Positions 1-7,456 of a stretch of 36,939 bases of DNA are shown here, one piece after another (positions within the stretch are counted from its first letter, which is position 1; each line of letters opens with the position of its first letter). A program made the position numbers and the translations under genes. The stretch is from Merismopedia glauca CCAP 1448/3 (lineage in GTDB: Bacteria; Cyanobacteriota; Cyanobacteriia; Cyanobacteriales; CCAP-1448), in assembly GCF_003003775.1 (NCBI RefSeq), contig NZ_PVWJ01000048.1, positions 1 through 36,939 of the forward strand, in the 5' to 3' direction. A model generated the notes under the pieces. That model did no database searches. It was not told the origin of the DNA and saw only the letters and a list, made by a program, of their open reading frames with translations.

Positions 1-131
1 AACGTGTCAAATTTAACTCCAATCGCTCTGGTTAACTTTTCTTTACATACTTATAAATTTTCCCGCCGACTTACTTATGTCTTGGATTAACGGCAAAATT
101 AAAAGGGAAGGTAGTTAGTCCTGAAGCACTT

Positions 132-329
132 ATGAAAGATGAGTGGTATTTTGCAGATAAAGAAAGCTGCCAATGCTACATTATTAATACTTGGATTGAA
201 GCAGAGAAAGAATACGAGCAGGTTGGTTTTGAAAAAGGTAGAAGACTGAATAGAGCAGTTTGGCTCATTTCTGCGGCTCTAGTAACTCTCACTATCAGTA
301 CAATACTCGTAACTATTTTCTCAGATTAA
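132..329 (+). CDS. Small single-span membrane protein, unknown function
   Basis: A 65-residue protein that I do not recognise. Residues 1-42 are polar and charged, with a CQC pair near residues 13-15 and an acidic/basic stretch ending in KGRRLNR. Residues 43-62 form one hydrophobic helix (WLISAALVTLTISTILVTIF). The positive charges just before the helix suggest a cytoplasmic N-terminus and a tail anchor in the membrane. It stands alone: the next gene is on the other strand, beyond a repeat array. There is no clear ribosome-binding site immediately upstream (GAAGCACTT), so the start is tentative. It could be a real small protein or a chance open frame; the well-formed membrane segment favours a real one. 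Confidence 0.45.
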   Translation: MKDEWYFADKESCQCYIINTWIEAEKEYEQVGFEKGRRLNRAVWLISAALVTLTISTILVTIFSD

Positions 330-365
330 ACATTTTGCACGATCTAAAGTTACAAAAGAAGATAG

Positions 366-560
366 GCGATCGCTCTCCCCAATCCTACTTTTAGATAGTG
401 GGCGATCGCATTTCCCAGATCATACTTTTGAATAAATGGCGATCGCTCTTTCCCAAAATCTTGCTGTTAGATAGTGGGCGATCGCTTTTTCCAAACCATA
501 ATGTTAGATAATGGGCGATCGCTTTTTCCAAACCATAATTTTGAATAAATGGGGATTGCC
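366..560. repeat. Tandem array of ~37-bp HIP1-containing repeats (array 1)
   Basis: Five GCGATCGC octamers begin at 366, 402, 439, 478 and 515, and a degenerate sixth lies at about 553-560, so the period is 36-39 bp. Each octamer is followed by a related AT-rich tail of the type TTTCCCAAATCATACTTTTA then GATAATGG, which gives the array a direction even though the octamer is palindromic. It lies directly downstream of the DUF4365 gene pair and matches array 2 on the other side in sequence and orientation. Confidence 0.85.
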
Positions 561-573
561 ATACAAATCGGTT

Positions 574-873
574 TTAGGTGGTAGGTACATCTGCATCTAT
601 CTCATTGACCATTTCTGGGAAAGACACTGATTCCAGAACAGATAGAAGATTCACTGCTTTAGCCAGCAGATATGGTGTATCTTCGTAATCATCTCGACTG
701 GGTAGAACAATTTGAATCGGTTTACCTAGATCGTCCACACCCTTTTCAAAAACGAGCAACCGTGGGTTGAGATGAGCGATCGCCATCCAGTGATGATGCT
801 GGAGATAGTTGACCATTTCCGCGACGTGAAGTTCTTGAATTCGAGGATAAATTGACAAGAGTTCAGGGGTCAC
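574..873 (-). CDS. Small protein translationally coupled to the DUF4365 gene
   Basis: An uncharacterised 99-residue protein. I place the start at GTG (873) because AGGAGA lies 7 bases upstream, and this GTG overlaps the stop of the preceding DUF4365 gene by 4 bases (GTGA). A longer open frame upstream only shadows that gene. The protein begins MTPELLSIYPRIQELHVAEM, then has a probable beta-strand region around LNPRLLVFEKG and an acidic tail. It shows no membrane segment or catalytic motif that I can name. The coupling implies that it works with the DUF4365 protein, perhaps as a partner or inhibitor subunit; that is inference. A homologous partner elsewhere could be longer, which would make this a truncated copy. 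Confidence 0.6.
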   Translation of the reverse strand: MTPELLSIYPRIQELHVAEMVNYLQHHHWMAIAHLNPRLLVFEKGVDDLGKPIQIVLPSRDDYEDTPYLLAKAVNLLSVLESVSFPEMVNEIDADVPTT

Positions 874-1382
874 GACCAATCTCCTGTTTTGACATTCTCT
901 ATTAAGGTTAGCAAAGATTCTGGGTTGAGGCGTTGCGATCTGGCTATGCGGATTCTGACAGATTGGCGATTTTCGCTGAGATTGCCACCAAGGTATTCCC
1001 AGTAGCAAGTTCCTTGCAATCTCAGTTCTGATTCTTCACAAATCAGCCATTGAGTGGGATCGGGAGGTAGTGCTAACAAAATTAGAATACAGGGAATCGC
1101 GGCTCTCATGCTGCGTCTGAGAATCAAATCATTGTAGGTTTTCACTTCTAGGTCATAGATAACATGAGTGGAGTCTAGTTGCCATTGGGTTGAAGCTTTG
1201 AGTTGAAAACTGAGGGAAAAGCCAGATTCAACTCGTCGATTTTGACGCACAGCAACTTCATCAAAGCTACCATCTACGCCATAGTCATATTCCCGAATAG
1301 CTAAGTTGAGTCCCGCACGTCCGGCGATCGCCCGAACATAGGCACGGCTTAACGCTTCAGCAATATGTTGGTCAGTTAACAC
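870..1382 (-). CDS. DUF4365 domain protein, PD-(D/E)XK nuclease-like
   Basis: A 170-residue protein that resembles the DUF4365 family, which is related to restriction-type nucleases and often lies in defence regions. The visible signature is an acidic site in YDYGVDGSF (residues 33-41) followed by FQLKAS (about 59-64), a D...QxK arrangement like the nuclease catalytic core. A hydrophobic strand (IPCILILLALP) and the WLICEESEL segment follow. The start is GTG at 1382; the ribosome-binding site is weak. It is co-transcribed with the downstream gene at 574-873 through a 4-base overlap, and the pair sits between two repeat arrays. No substrate can be read from the sequence. Family assignment is fairly sure; nuclease activity is inferred from the motif. 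Confidence 0.7.
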   Translation of the reverse strand: MLTDQHIAEALSRAYVRAIAGRAGLNLAIREYDYGVDGSFDEVAVRQNRRVESGFSLSFQLKASTQWQLDSTHVIYDLEVKTYNDLILRRSMRAAIPCILILLALPPDPTQWLICEESELRLQGTCYWEYLGGNLSENRQSVRIRIARSQRLNPESLLTLIENVKTGDWS

Positions 1383-1455
1383 AGTCAGTCACTTCTAGTT
1401 AGGAATAGCTGGCTGCATCGTAGCACGAGTAGTTCTAGATTTATTTTGATAAGGC

Positions 1456-1775
1456 GCGATCGCTCTTTCCCAATTCTACTTCTAGACAATAGGCGATCGC
1501 ACTTTCCCAAATCTTACTTTTAGATAATGGGCGATCGCTCCTGCTCAATCATACTTGAATACAGAAGGCGATCGCTTTTCCTATCCTGTTTCTAAATAAT
1601 ATGCGATCGCCCCACCAAAAACTTTCCCCATCACTGCGATCACTTTTCCTATCCTGTTTCTAAATAATATGCGATCGCCCAATCAAAAACTTTCCTCATC
1701 GGTGCGATCGCACTTCCCAAATCATAATGTTGGATAATGGGCGAGCGCTCTTTTCCAATCATACTTTTAGATAAT
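1456..1775. repeat. Tandem array of 33-38-bp HIP1-containing repeats (array 2)
   Basis: Nine units begin with GCGATCGC or a one-base variant at 1456, 1493, 1531, 1568, 1603, 1636 (GCGATCAC), 1671, 1704 and 1741 (GCGAGCGC). Outer units match array 1 (tail of the type CCCAAATCTTACTTTTAGAT). The middle holds a higher-order duplication: a 68-bp pair of units at 1568-1635 is repeated at 1636-1703 with few changes. It lies upstream of the DUF4365 gene start. Confidence 0.85.
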
Positions 1776-1836
1776 AAGTAGAACAGCACAAATAAATAAA
1801 GGTATGTAACAAAAAGTAAACTATGCTCAAATTCTC

Positions 1837-1906
1837 TTCCCTCCTGCCTCCTGCCCTCTGCCTTCTGCCTTGTCTCAACGATAAATATTCATGCCGACCT
1901 ACTTAG
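1837..1906. repeat. Heptamer (CTGCCTC-type) short tandem repeat with conserved tail
   Basis: About five imperfect copies of a 7-base unit (CTGCCTC/CTGCCTT) run from 1837 to about 1872. They are followed by a non-coding tail that includes ATAAATATTCATGCCGACCT. A similar tail (ATAAATTTTCCCGCCGACTT) occurs near position 52, so the tail appears to be dispersed. Short heptamer repeats are known from cyanobacteria. Confidence 0.6.
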
Positions 1907-2112
1907 CCCTCTTCTGTCACTTTCCGAAAACCCTTGCGATTTCTAATTTCTGTAGCTATTGTACTGTAAGCGATCGCTCAGTTATTTCTCAGTATAAATT
2001 CCCCAAAGCGATCAAATGACGAAAATTTAACTACAAATAGCTCTATGAATTGCTGTGACTTCTCTTGAAAATCTTTTATTAATAGGAAATACCGGAGAAT
2101 GACAGAAGAGGG
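1907..2112. mobile_element. 206-bp MITE-like element with TTAG target duplication
   Basis: Terminal inverted repeats of about 20 bp match at 18 positions. The left end reads CCCTCTTCTGTCACTTTCCG; the right end, read on the minus strand, starts CCCTCTTCTGTCA and continues to TCCG. The element is bounded by identical TTAG tetramers at 1903-1906 and 2113-2116. It has no coding capacity and is AT-rich. The published target consensus for IS701-family elements, as I recall it, is YTAG, so an IS701-type transposase acting in trans is the likely source. Confidence 0.7.
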
Positions 2113-2116
2113 TTAG

Positions 2117-2161
2117 GCGATCGCATTTCCAACATTATACTTTTAGATAACAGGCGATCGC
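2117..2161. repeat. Two further HIP1-array units
   Basis: GCGATCGC at 2117-2124 and 2154-2161, 37 bp apart, with the same tail type as arrays 1 and 2 (ATACTTTTAGATAA) in the same orientation. They directly abut the right target duplication of the MITE. Confidence 0.65.
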
Positions 2162-2197
2162 TTTGCTTTACTCTCCCTTGTTTTCAGGTAATGTGAC

Positions 2198-2234
2198 TTG
2201 ACTTTTATCCGACAATATCTAATACTATAGTATT
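2198..2234 (+). promoter_or_regulatory. Methyltransferase promoter with palindromic operator
   Basis: A TTGACT -35 box (2198-2203) and a TAATAC -10 box (2220-2225) are 16 bp apart, just upstream of the methyltransferase ATG at 2252. A perfect 14-bp palindrome, AATACTATAGTATT (2221-2234), covers the -10 box. Its right half, ATAGTATTCA with flank, recurs upstream of the C gene at 3874-3883. Binding here would block the promoter, as expected for a controller protein that represses the methyltransferase. Confidence 0.55.
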
Positions 2235-2251
2235 CATAAAATAACCAATTA

Positions 2252-2950
2252 ATGTTCTACTACTACGGCAGAAAAAAGCAAATAGCCAAATATTACCCCT
2301 CTCCTAACTTCGACACCATTGTAGAACCATTTGCTGGATCGGCTGCTTATTCATTATATGGAGAAAATTGGAAAAAAGAGGTTATTCTTTTCGAGAAGGA
2401 TGAAAGAGTTTCTACGATTTGGCAGTGGCTGATTAATGAAGCAACCCCAGCGAAAATAAATAGTCTCCCCGATCTAAGAGTTGGTGAAAAGAGTTCCGAA
2501 TTTCTTCATATCATTCATGCTGCCACTAAAATGGCTTTTCATTATAAAACCATTAAAGTTACTCCTGTTTTGGCAAGAAACTGGGAAATTAGCAAGCGAT
2601 ATATGGCGGAAAATTTGTTTAAAGTGAAGCATTGGAAGATTATCAGAGATGATTATAGATTAGCTCCTGATATAGAAGCAACTTGGTTTATCGATCCACC
2701 GTATAAAGAAGATGCTGGTAAGGGCTACCGTTATGGTAGTAAATTGATAGATTACCAGCAGCTAGCAGAATGGGCAAAGAGTAGAAAAGGGGAAATTGTC
2801 TTTTGTGAAGGACATTGTGGGGATTATTTACCCTTCAAGCCATTACTCGAGTTAAAGGGAGTAGCGGGTAAAACTAGCAAGGAAGTTATTTATTATCAAT
2901 CGAACAAAACAACTCAGCAGCTTGAGCTTTTTAAGCTTTGTCGTCAATAG
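2252..2950 (+). CDS. D12-class DNA adenine N6-methyltransferase (modification subunit)
   Basis: A 232-residue type II modification enzyme expected to methylate adenine in the target of the neighbouring endonuclease. The AdoMet-binding motif is VEPFAGSAAYSL (residues 24-35), and the catalytic motif is DPPY at 148-151, in WFIDPPYKEDAGKGYRYG. The order (FxG motif before DPPY) and the N-terminal YYYGRKKQI segment are those of the D12/Dam class. The enzyme is somewhat shorter than Dam (about 270 residues), so its target-recognition region is compact. It converges on the endonuclease gene with a 20-bp overlap of the 3' ends. No strong ribosome-binding site is visible upstream. The recognition sequence cannot be read from the protein; GATC is possible for the class but unproven. 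Confidence 0.88.
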   Translation: MFYYYGRKKQIAKYYPSPNFDTIVEPFAGSAAYSLYGENWKKEVILFEKDERVSTIWQWLINEATPAKINSLPDLRVGEKSSEFLHIIHAATKMAFHYKTIKVTPVLARNWEISKRYMAENLFKVKHWKIIRDDYRLAPDIEATWFIDPPYKEDAGKGYRYGSKLIDYQQLAEWAKSRKGEIVFCEGHCGDYLPFKPLLELKGVAGKTSKEVIYYQSNKTTQQLELFKLCRQ

Positions 2951-3608
2951 AGAATCTCATAATTTTTTGATATATATCTTTGTAGTATGACTCATTAATT
3001 ACAGCCACCCAACCCCGTCCCATCTTCTGTTTTCCACTAGATTTCATACCTGTCACTTTAGTATTTCTACCCTCAGTTCCACTAATCTCGCCCCAATCGT
3101 CGGTAACAAGATTGTCAGCATAAAATGTAGCTGTAATTTTTGGATGGTTAAAGTCATGTTCACTTTTCACAAAGTCCCACACTAAACCAAATAGTTTTTT
3201 GACCTCTCTATGATGAGCTTGCCAAGTAATCCCTTCAAGCGAGTTAATTCTTGGTTGTCCTGCCCTCAGATTTGCACCTTTAGTTATGTTTCCAACAGTA
3301 CATTTAATTTCTAAACCCATAGGGTAGTTACGTAGCACTTCCTCGGAAGCTTGCTCACCTGCTTTAGGAATAACGTCAGGATGTCCTTTCTCAATTGGGT
3401 TAACAATAGCTCCAGTTGAATTTGCGATAGACTGGCAAAACATGGAGCCAACAATTGAACTCGTAGTTTTATAGTCAATATTTTTATAAACAGTTGAAGG
3501 AATAGTTTCTAAAAACTCGTTTGTTTGATACAGTGCGGATTCAATATGTTGAGTAGTCACTTCAAATCCACAATAGATTTTAAAGTTTGAGTTAATTATG
3601 TATATCAT
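2931..3608 (-). CDS. Type II restriction endonuclease, PD-(D/E)XK fold
   Basis: A 225-residue protein next to a methyltransferase and a C-type regulator. The nuclease core is visible as PD at 77-78 (KGHPDVIPK) and E100-x-K102 in GLEIKCTVG. Downstream, conserved-looking blocks GITWQAHHREVKKL and DDWGEISGTEGRNTKVTGMK probably carry DNA-binding and dimer contacts. No signal peptide or membrane segment is present. It starts 17 bp inside the end of the C gene, so the two are translationally coupled, and its stop lies inside the 3' end of the convergent methyltransferase gene. Specificity is unknown to me; no isoschizomer family was recognised with certainty. The frame is intact, so the system looks functional. 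Confidence 0.8.
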   Translation of the reverse strand: MIYIINSNFKIYCGFEVTTQHIESALYQTNEFLETIPSTVYKNIDYKTTSSIVGSMFCQSIANSTGAIVNPIEKGHPDVIPKAGEQASEEVLRNYPMGLEIKCTVGNITKGANLRAGQPRINSLEGITWQAHHREVKKLFGLVWDFVKSEHDFNHPKITATFYADNLVTDDWGEISGTEGRNTKVTGMKSSGKQKMGRGWVAVINESYYKDIYQKIMRFSIDDKA

Positions 3609-3831
3609 TTATAGTATGTTCTATTTCAGCAATCAAGCTACTAGCAGTAATGTCTAAAGATTTTGATATTTCAAATAGGATTGACAGAGTAGGAGACTTT
3701 AAACCACGTTCAATTTGGCTAACGTAAGTGCGGTGAATACCTGCTCTGTCAGCAAGCTCTTCTTGGGAAATCTTTGCCTTCGTCCTGTACTTAACTACAA
3801 CTTTACCTAGAGCCTGATTGATGTCTGTCAT
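3592..3831 (-). CDS. XRE-family controller (C) protein of the R-M system
   Basis: A 79-residue helix-turn-helix protein, the usual size of restriction-modification controller proteins. The HTH is centred on SQEELADRAGIHRTYVSQIERG (in two blocks, about residues 22-43), followed by a dimerisation helix pair (TLSILFEISKSLDI). C proteins typically activate their own operon at low level and repress at high level, so the endonuclease appears only after the methyltransferase has protected the chromosome. Here it is the first gene of the C-R operon and overlaps the endonuclease gene by 17 bp. Inverted repeats suited to such a protein lie upstream of both this gene and the methyltransferase. Confidence 0.85.
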   Translation of the reverse strand: MTDINQALGKVVVKYRTKAKISQEELADRAGIHRTYVSQIERGLKSPTLSILFEISKSLDITASSLIAEIEHTINDIHN

Positions 3832-3846
3832 GGCAAAAATATCTCA

Positions 3847-3883
3847 GCTATAGAGACTAACAGTCTACAGACAATAGTATTCA
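3847..3883 (-). promoter_or_regulatory. C-R operon promoter with C-box operator
   Basis: Read on the minus strand, TTGTCT (3874-3869) and TATAGC (3852-3847) are 16 bp apart. Between them is the inverted repeat AGACT-AAC-AGTCT (3854-3866), which fits the GACTnnnAGTC type of C-box. An overlapping GTCT-AC-AGAC (3863-3872) and the motif ATAGTATTCA (3874-3883), shared with the methyltransferase operator, lie beside it. The arrangement suggests two adjacent binding sites of different strength. Confidence 0.6.
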
Positions 3884-3972
3884 AGATATATCAAATATTA
3901 TTTTGGATAGAAGTGAATGGCCGTAACATTTGTTGAGCATTTGCCATTGTTACATATCAAATCTATTCCTTT

Positions 3973-6933
3973 TCAATCGACTCCTTCAATTGGTGCGAAA
4001 CCGTGACGCTGAATGTTTTCTGTGATGACTTTCGGTTCCAAGAACTGCAATAGATAATCGGGGCCACCTGCTTTAGAACCCACTCCAGATAGCTTAAATC
4101 CCCCAAATGGTTGGCGAGAAACGATCGCTCCTGTTATCCCTCTATTGATATACAAATTGCCTACCTCAAACCTTTCTTGCGCTTCTTGAATGTGCGATGG
4201 GGTGCGGGAATACAAACCACCTGTCAATGCGTAATTTGTACCGTTAGCTATCTCCAAAGCCTCTTCAAAGTCTGAAGCCCGAATCACCGCAACTACGGGA
4301 CCAAAGATCTCTTCCTGGGCAATTTGGGCGGTATGGGGGACGTTTTTAAAGATGGTTGGAGGGACGAAATAACCCGTCTCTGGTGCGATCATTTCTAAGG
4401 CAAGTTCTGCTTCTTCTTTGCCAATAGCGATGTATTCTTTGATTTTGGCTTGGGCTTTGTCGTCGATGACGGGACCGACTTGGGTGCTGGGTAACTCTGC
4501 CATGCCTATGTTAAGCGATCGCGTTGCCTCGACAAATCTAGTCACGAATTTGTCGTATACTGCATCCAACACAATGACTCTGGAACAAGCAGAACATTTC
4601 TGTCCGCTATAGCCAAAGGCAGAATGAACGGCTCCGGCTACGGCTTGGTCTAAATCTGCGCTTTCATCGACTATTAACCCGTTTTTACCGCCCATCTCGG
4701 CAATTACGCGCTTCAAATGCTTCTGTTTGGGTTGCAAAATGGCAGCATTAGCATAAATCCAGCAGCCAACTTCTTGGGAACCTGTAAAAGCGATTAAATG
4801 GGTTTCGGGATGCTGTACTAAATATGCACCTGCTTTCGATCCTTTTCCGGGAACGTATTGGAAAACTCCGGCAGGAATGCCAGCTTCTAATAAAATTTCC
4901 GCAAATTTAGCAGCTATAACTGTAGAAACTTCGGCTGGTTTGAGTAGAGTACAGTTTCCTGTGACTAGAGCAGCTACAGTCATGCCAGCAGCGATCGCAA
5001 GTGGGAAGTTCCAAGGAGAAATGACGACTGCAATTCCCCTCGGTTGATAGGTGTAGCGGTTGGTTTCTCCGAGTACGTCGTAGCTGCTACCGAGATCCAA
5101 CCTTTCCATTTCGCTGGCATAATAGTTACAAAAGTCGATCGCTTCGGAAACTTCGGCATCTGCTTCGACTAATGGTTTTCCGACTTCTAAAACAATCCAT
5201 GCGGCTAATTCATCTCGTCTCTGCGTCATCAATTCCCCAGCGCGGCGCAATATAGCAGCGCGCTGACTGACAGGAGTAGCTTTCCACTTAGGAAATGCAG
5301 CTTTAGCCGCTTGCATGGCTTGTTCTGCTTGTTCTATGGAAATTAAGCCGACTTTACCAATTATTTCAGTGGGGTTGGAAGGATTAACGGAATCGATAAT
5401 CTCGGCTGTAGGTTCAAATTTACCGTTAATTATCGGAAAATAGGTTTTACCTAACTGTTGGCGCACTTTCTCGAAAGCTTGTTGCGATCGCGCTCTCGCC
5501 TCTACTTCAGCATAATCCGTATCGGGAACATTGGGAAACGGGGAATTGTAGGTAGGGGCGCAACGCGTTGCGCCCCTACAAGGTGTGGGCAAAGATAATA
5601 ATTCTGTAGCGGATTTATCGGCAAGGTTTTGGCGCAGAAAAGAACTATTGGCGGTATTTTCTAATAAACGGCGGATGAGATAAGCCATTCCTGGTAGTAA
5701 TTCCCCATAGGGACAATATACCCGCACCCGATAGCCCATGTCAGCTAAAACCTTGGCGAGTTTGTCTCCCATTCCGTAGAGAACTTGCATTTCAAAAGCG
5801 CGTTGGGGGACTTGCAAACTCTGAGCAACTGCAATAGCATGGGCTTGCGATCGCACATTGTGACTCCCAATTGCTGCATACAAATGCTGATGATTTGTTA
5901 ATAAGATCTCAGTTAATTTTTCAAAATTTAGATCTGTTTCTGCTTTGTCATTATAAACTGGTTGTTCCCAATCTTTCTGCGCCGCTTTGATAGTTTCGCG
6001 ATCCCAGTACGCTCCCTTTACCAATCTTACCGTTAAAGGATAGCCTCTAGTTTTTACCCAACTAATAATATCTAATAAATCTTGTTCGCTATCTCTTAAG
6101 TAAGCTTGGATAGTAATACCAATATTTGTTCTTTGGCGAAACTCATCTTCTAATAATAAATCCTTCAGAATTGCTAAAGTTATATCCTTGTATTCCGACT
6201 GCTCCATATCGAAATGGATTGCGACTCCCAATTCTTGAGCGCGGCGTAGTAAAATACGAATGCGATCGCTCACAATTTCCTGACTTCCTTTCGCATCCAA
6301 AGCATCAAATTGGGAATAGAATGCAGTCAGTTTTACCGATACTTGAACTTGGGCTAGACTTTCTCCATCGGCTTCATCAATTAAACCAATTTTCTTCCAG
6401 GTTTTAGCTGCTAATGCTAATTCTTCTATCAATTCTAAATATCTATTTAAATACTGTTTAGCTTCCGCTTCTGTAATTACAGCCTCGCCCAATAAATCGA
6501 TGGTAAATGCCATCTTATCTTTTCGCAAACGTTCCAATGTTTTCAGAACTTGAGGAATGTTTTCCCCAGCAATATATTTATGTGCTAGAGTCTGTACTGC
6601 TTTACTTATAGTAGTTGCGGCAACTTGTCCGGGTAAAGATTCCGGTTGGGCAAAGTTGAGCAATCCTTTTAAAACACTGGGTAGTTCTACAGATTCATCT
6701 ACTAAATATTCTTGCAGATGTCTGGCAATTTCTGGCTGACTTTGTAAAGCTGGCAAACAATCTATCAATCTAAATAATTGGACTCTTAATTCAGGATTAC
6801 TCATTGCCCAATCCAGCAACTTATCATCCCACCGCATTTGTTCGGTAAGCTGCTTCAACCACGAACGGTTTTCTCTAGTTAATCCTAAAATCTTTTGACC
6901 GATATTTTGAGTATTGATTTCTAAACTTTCCAT
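3973..6933 (-). CDS. putA: Bifunctional proline dehydrogenase / P5C dehydrogenase PutA
   Basis: A 986-residue enzyme that oxidises proline to pyrroline-5-carboxylate (FAD domain) and then to glutamate (NAD domain). The N-terminus lacks the ribbon-helix-helix DNA-binding domain of E. coli PutA, so it is catalytic only. The proline dehydrogenase barrel is seen in VSVKLTAFYSQFDAL, IHFDMEQSEYKD, VKGAYWD and GSHNVRSQA. The aldehyde dehydrogenase part has VVISPWNFPLAIA, AEMGGKNGLIV and the catalytic cysteine in SGQKCSACSR near residue 780, plus EEIFGPVV. The start ATG has AGG 8 bases upstream. The linker between the domains carries an in-frame palindromic repeat, residues about 452-461 (CRGATRCAPT). 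The frame is otherwise intact, so activity is expected. Confidence 0.95.
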   Translation of the reverse strand: MESLEINTQNIGQKILGLTRENRSWLKQLTEQMRWDDKLLDWAMSNPELRVQLFRLIDCLPALQSQPEIARHLQEYLVDESVELPSVLKGLLNFAQPESLPGQVAATTISKAVQTLAHKYIAGENIPQVLKTLERLRKDKMAFTIDLLGEAVITEAEAKQYLNRYLELIEELALAAKTWKKIGLIDEADGESLAQVQVSVKLTAFYSQFDALDAKGSQEIVSDRIRILLRRAQELGVAIHFDMEQSEYKDITLAILKDLLLEDEFRQRTNIGITIQAYLRDSEQDLLDIISWVKTRGYPLTVRLVKGAYWDRETIKAAQKDWEQPVYNDKAETDLNFEKLTEILLTNHQHLYAAIGSHNVRSQAHAIAVAQSLQVPQRAFEMQVLYGMGDKLAKVLADMGYRVRVYCPYGELLPGMAYLIRRLLENTANSSFLRQNLADKSATELLSLPTPCRGATRCAPTYNSPFPNVPDTDYAEVEARARSQQAFEKVRQQLGKTYFPIINGKFEPTAEIIDSVNPSNPTEIIGKVGLISIEQAEQAMQAAKAAFPKWKATPVSQRAAILRRAGELMTQRRDELAAWIVLEVGKPLVEADAEVSEAIDFCNYYASEMERLDLGSSYDVLGETNRYTYQPRGIAVVISPWNFPLAIAAGMTVAALVTGNCTLLKPAEVSTVIAAKFAEILLEAGIPAGVFQYVPGKGSKAGAYLVQHPETHLIAFTGSQEVGCWIYANAAILQPKQKHLKRVIAEMGGKNGLIVDESADLDQAVAGAVHSAFGYSGQKCSACSRVIVLDAVYDKFVTRFVEATRSLNIGMAELPSTQVGPVIDDKAQAKIKEYIAIGKEEAELALEMIAPETGYFVPPTIFKNVPHTAQIAQEEIFGPVVAVIRASDFEEALEIANGTNYALTGGLYSRTPSHIQEAQERFEVGNLYINRGITGAIVSRQPFGGFKLSGVGSKAGGPDYLLQFLEPKVITENIQRHGFAPIEGVD
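5552..5579. repeat. 28-bp perfect palindrome inside putA (family G)
   Basis: The arm GTAGGGGCGCAACG is followed at once by its exact complement. An identical copy lies at 9246-9273 between pntA and pntB, so this is a dispersed palindrome rather than putA sequence. It lies in the linker between the two enzyme domains and leaves the reading frame open, adding roughly ten residues that are rich in Cys, Arg and Ala. Confidence 0.85.
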
Positions 6934-6942
6934 ATTTACCTA

Positions 6943-7256
6943 TCAGTATTTAACAATATATTGACGCGCCAAATAATAACCATTTCTACCCGAAATTAAT
7001 CGATAAAGTCTTATTCCCAATTCCTTTGCATGAAGATATCGATAGGGCAGTTTGGTAACTGGGATGCCATCGAGTAGATTGAGTTGATAAAAAGACCTAT
7101 TAATTATTATAAATAATTTTTACTTTGCCTTAAGAATCAATGAAATTCTTAGCAAAATCCCGTATAAAATTCAACTTTATGGTTTCCTGACAGAGCTAGA
7201 GGAAGTTCGTACATAGCAAGCGCTTCAGCTAATCTATGTAGCCTATTAAAAACCAT
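6943..7256 (-). pseudogene. Decayed gene fragments upstream of putA
   Basis: Two short open stretches on the minus strand read like protein rather than intergenic DNA. One runs from 7119 to a TGA at 6943 (58 codons, no start codon) and contains LNLLDGIPVTKLPYRYLHAK and LYRLISGRNGYYLARQYIVK. The other, 7256 to 7149, starts with ATG and encodes 35 residues including RLHRLAEALAMYELPLALSG. They are separated by a stop and about 30 bp. The simplest reading is the C-terminal remains of one gene broken by frameshift and stop mutations. The first fragment ends 9 bp before the putA ATG. I do not recognise the family, and the coding character is judged by eye only. The rest of the gap to pntA (7257-7570) holds AT-rich DNA, a HIP1 site and a heptamer repeat. 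Confidence 0.35.
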
Positions 7257-7456
7257 GTAAATCGCCCTAAGTTGTACTTTACGATACTTTTGCCCTGTAA
7301 TAGAGATTCTGGCAGGTGGAGATTTAGTATACTTGATGGCAGAAAAATGAGATTAATTTACACAAAGTAACAATCAGAGCATCGCGATCGCATCTCGAAT
7401 TCTTGCTATCTTAAGTTGAAATGACTATTGTGTAGTAATTACAGAAGCTACAGAGT

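Noticed and set aside
874-1008. Upstream extension of the 574-873 frame to an ATG at 1008
   Set aside because: It runs out of frame through the DUF4365 gene; the GTG at 873 has a good ribosome-binding site and the coupling overlap.
366-1775. Possible CRISPR arrays (regular ~37-bp spacing)
   Set aside because: The only strictly shared part is the palindromic HIP1 octamer; the intervening sequence is itself related between units, not unique spacers, and no cas genes lie nearby.
7198-7243. Hairpin TACATAG...CTATGTA as a regulatory RNA upstream of pntA
   Set aside because: Only a 7-bp stem with a long loop, and it overlaps a probable gene remnant on the other strand.
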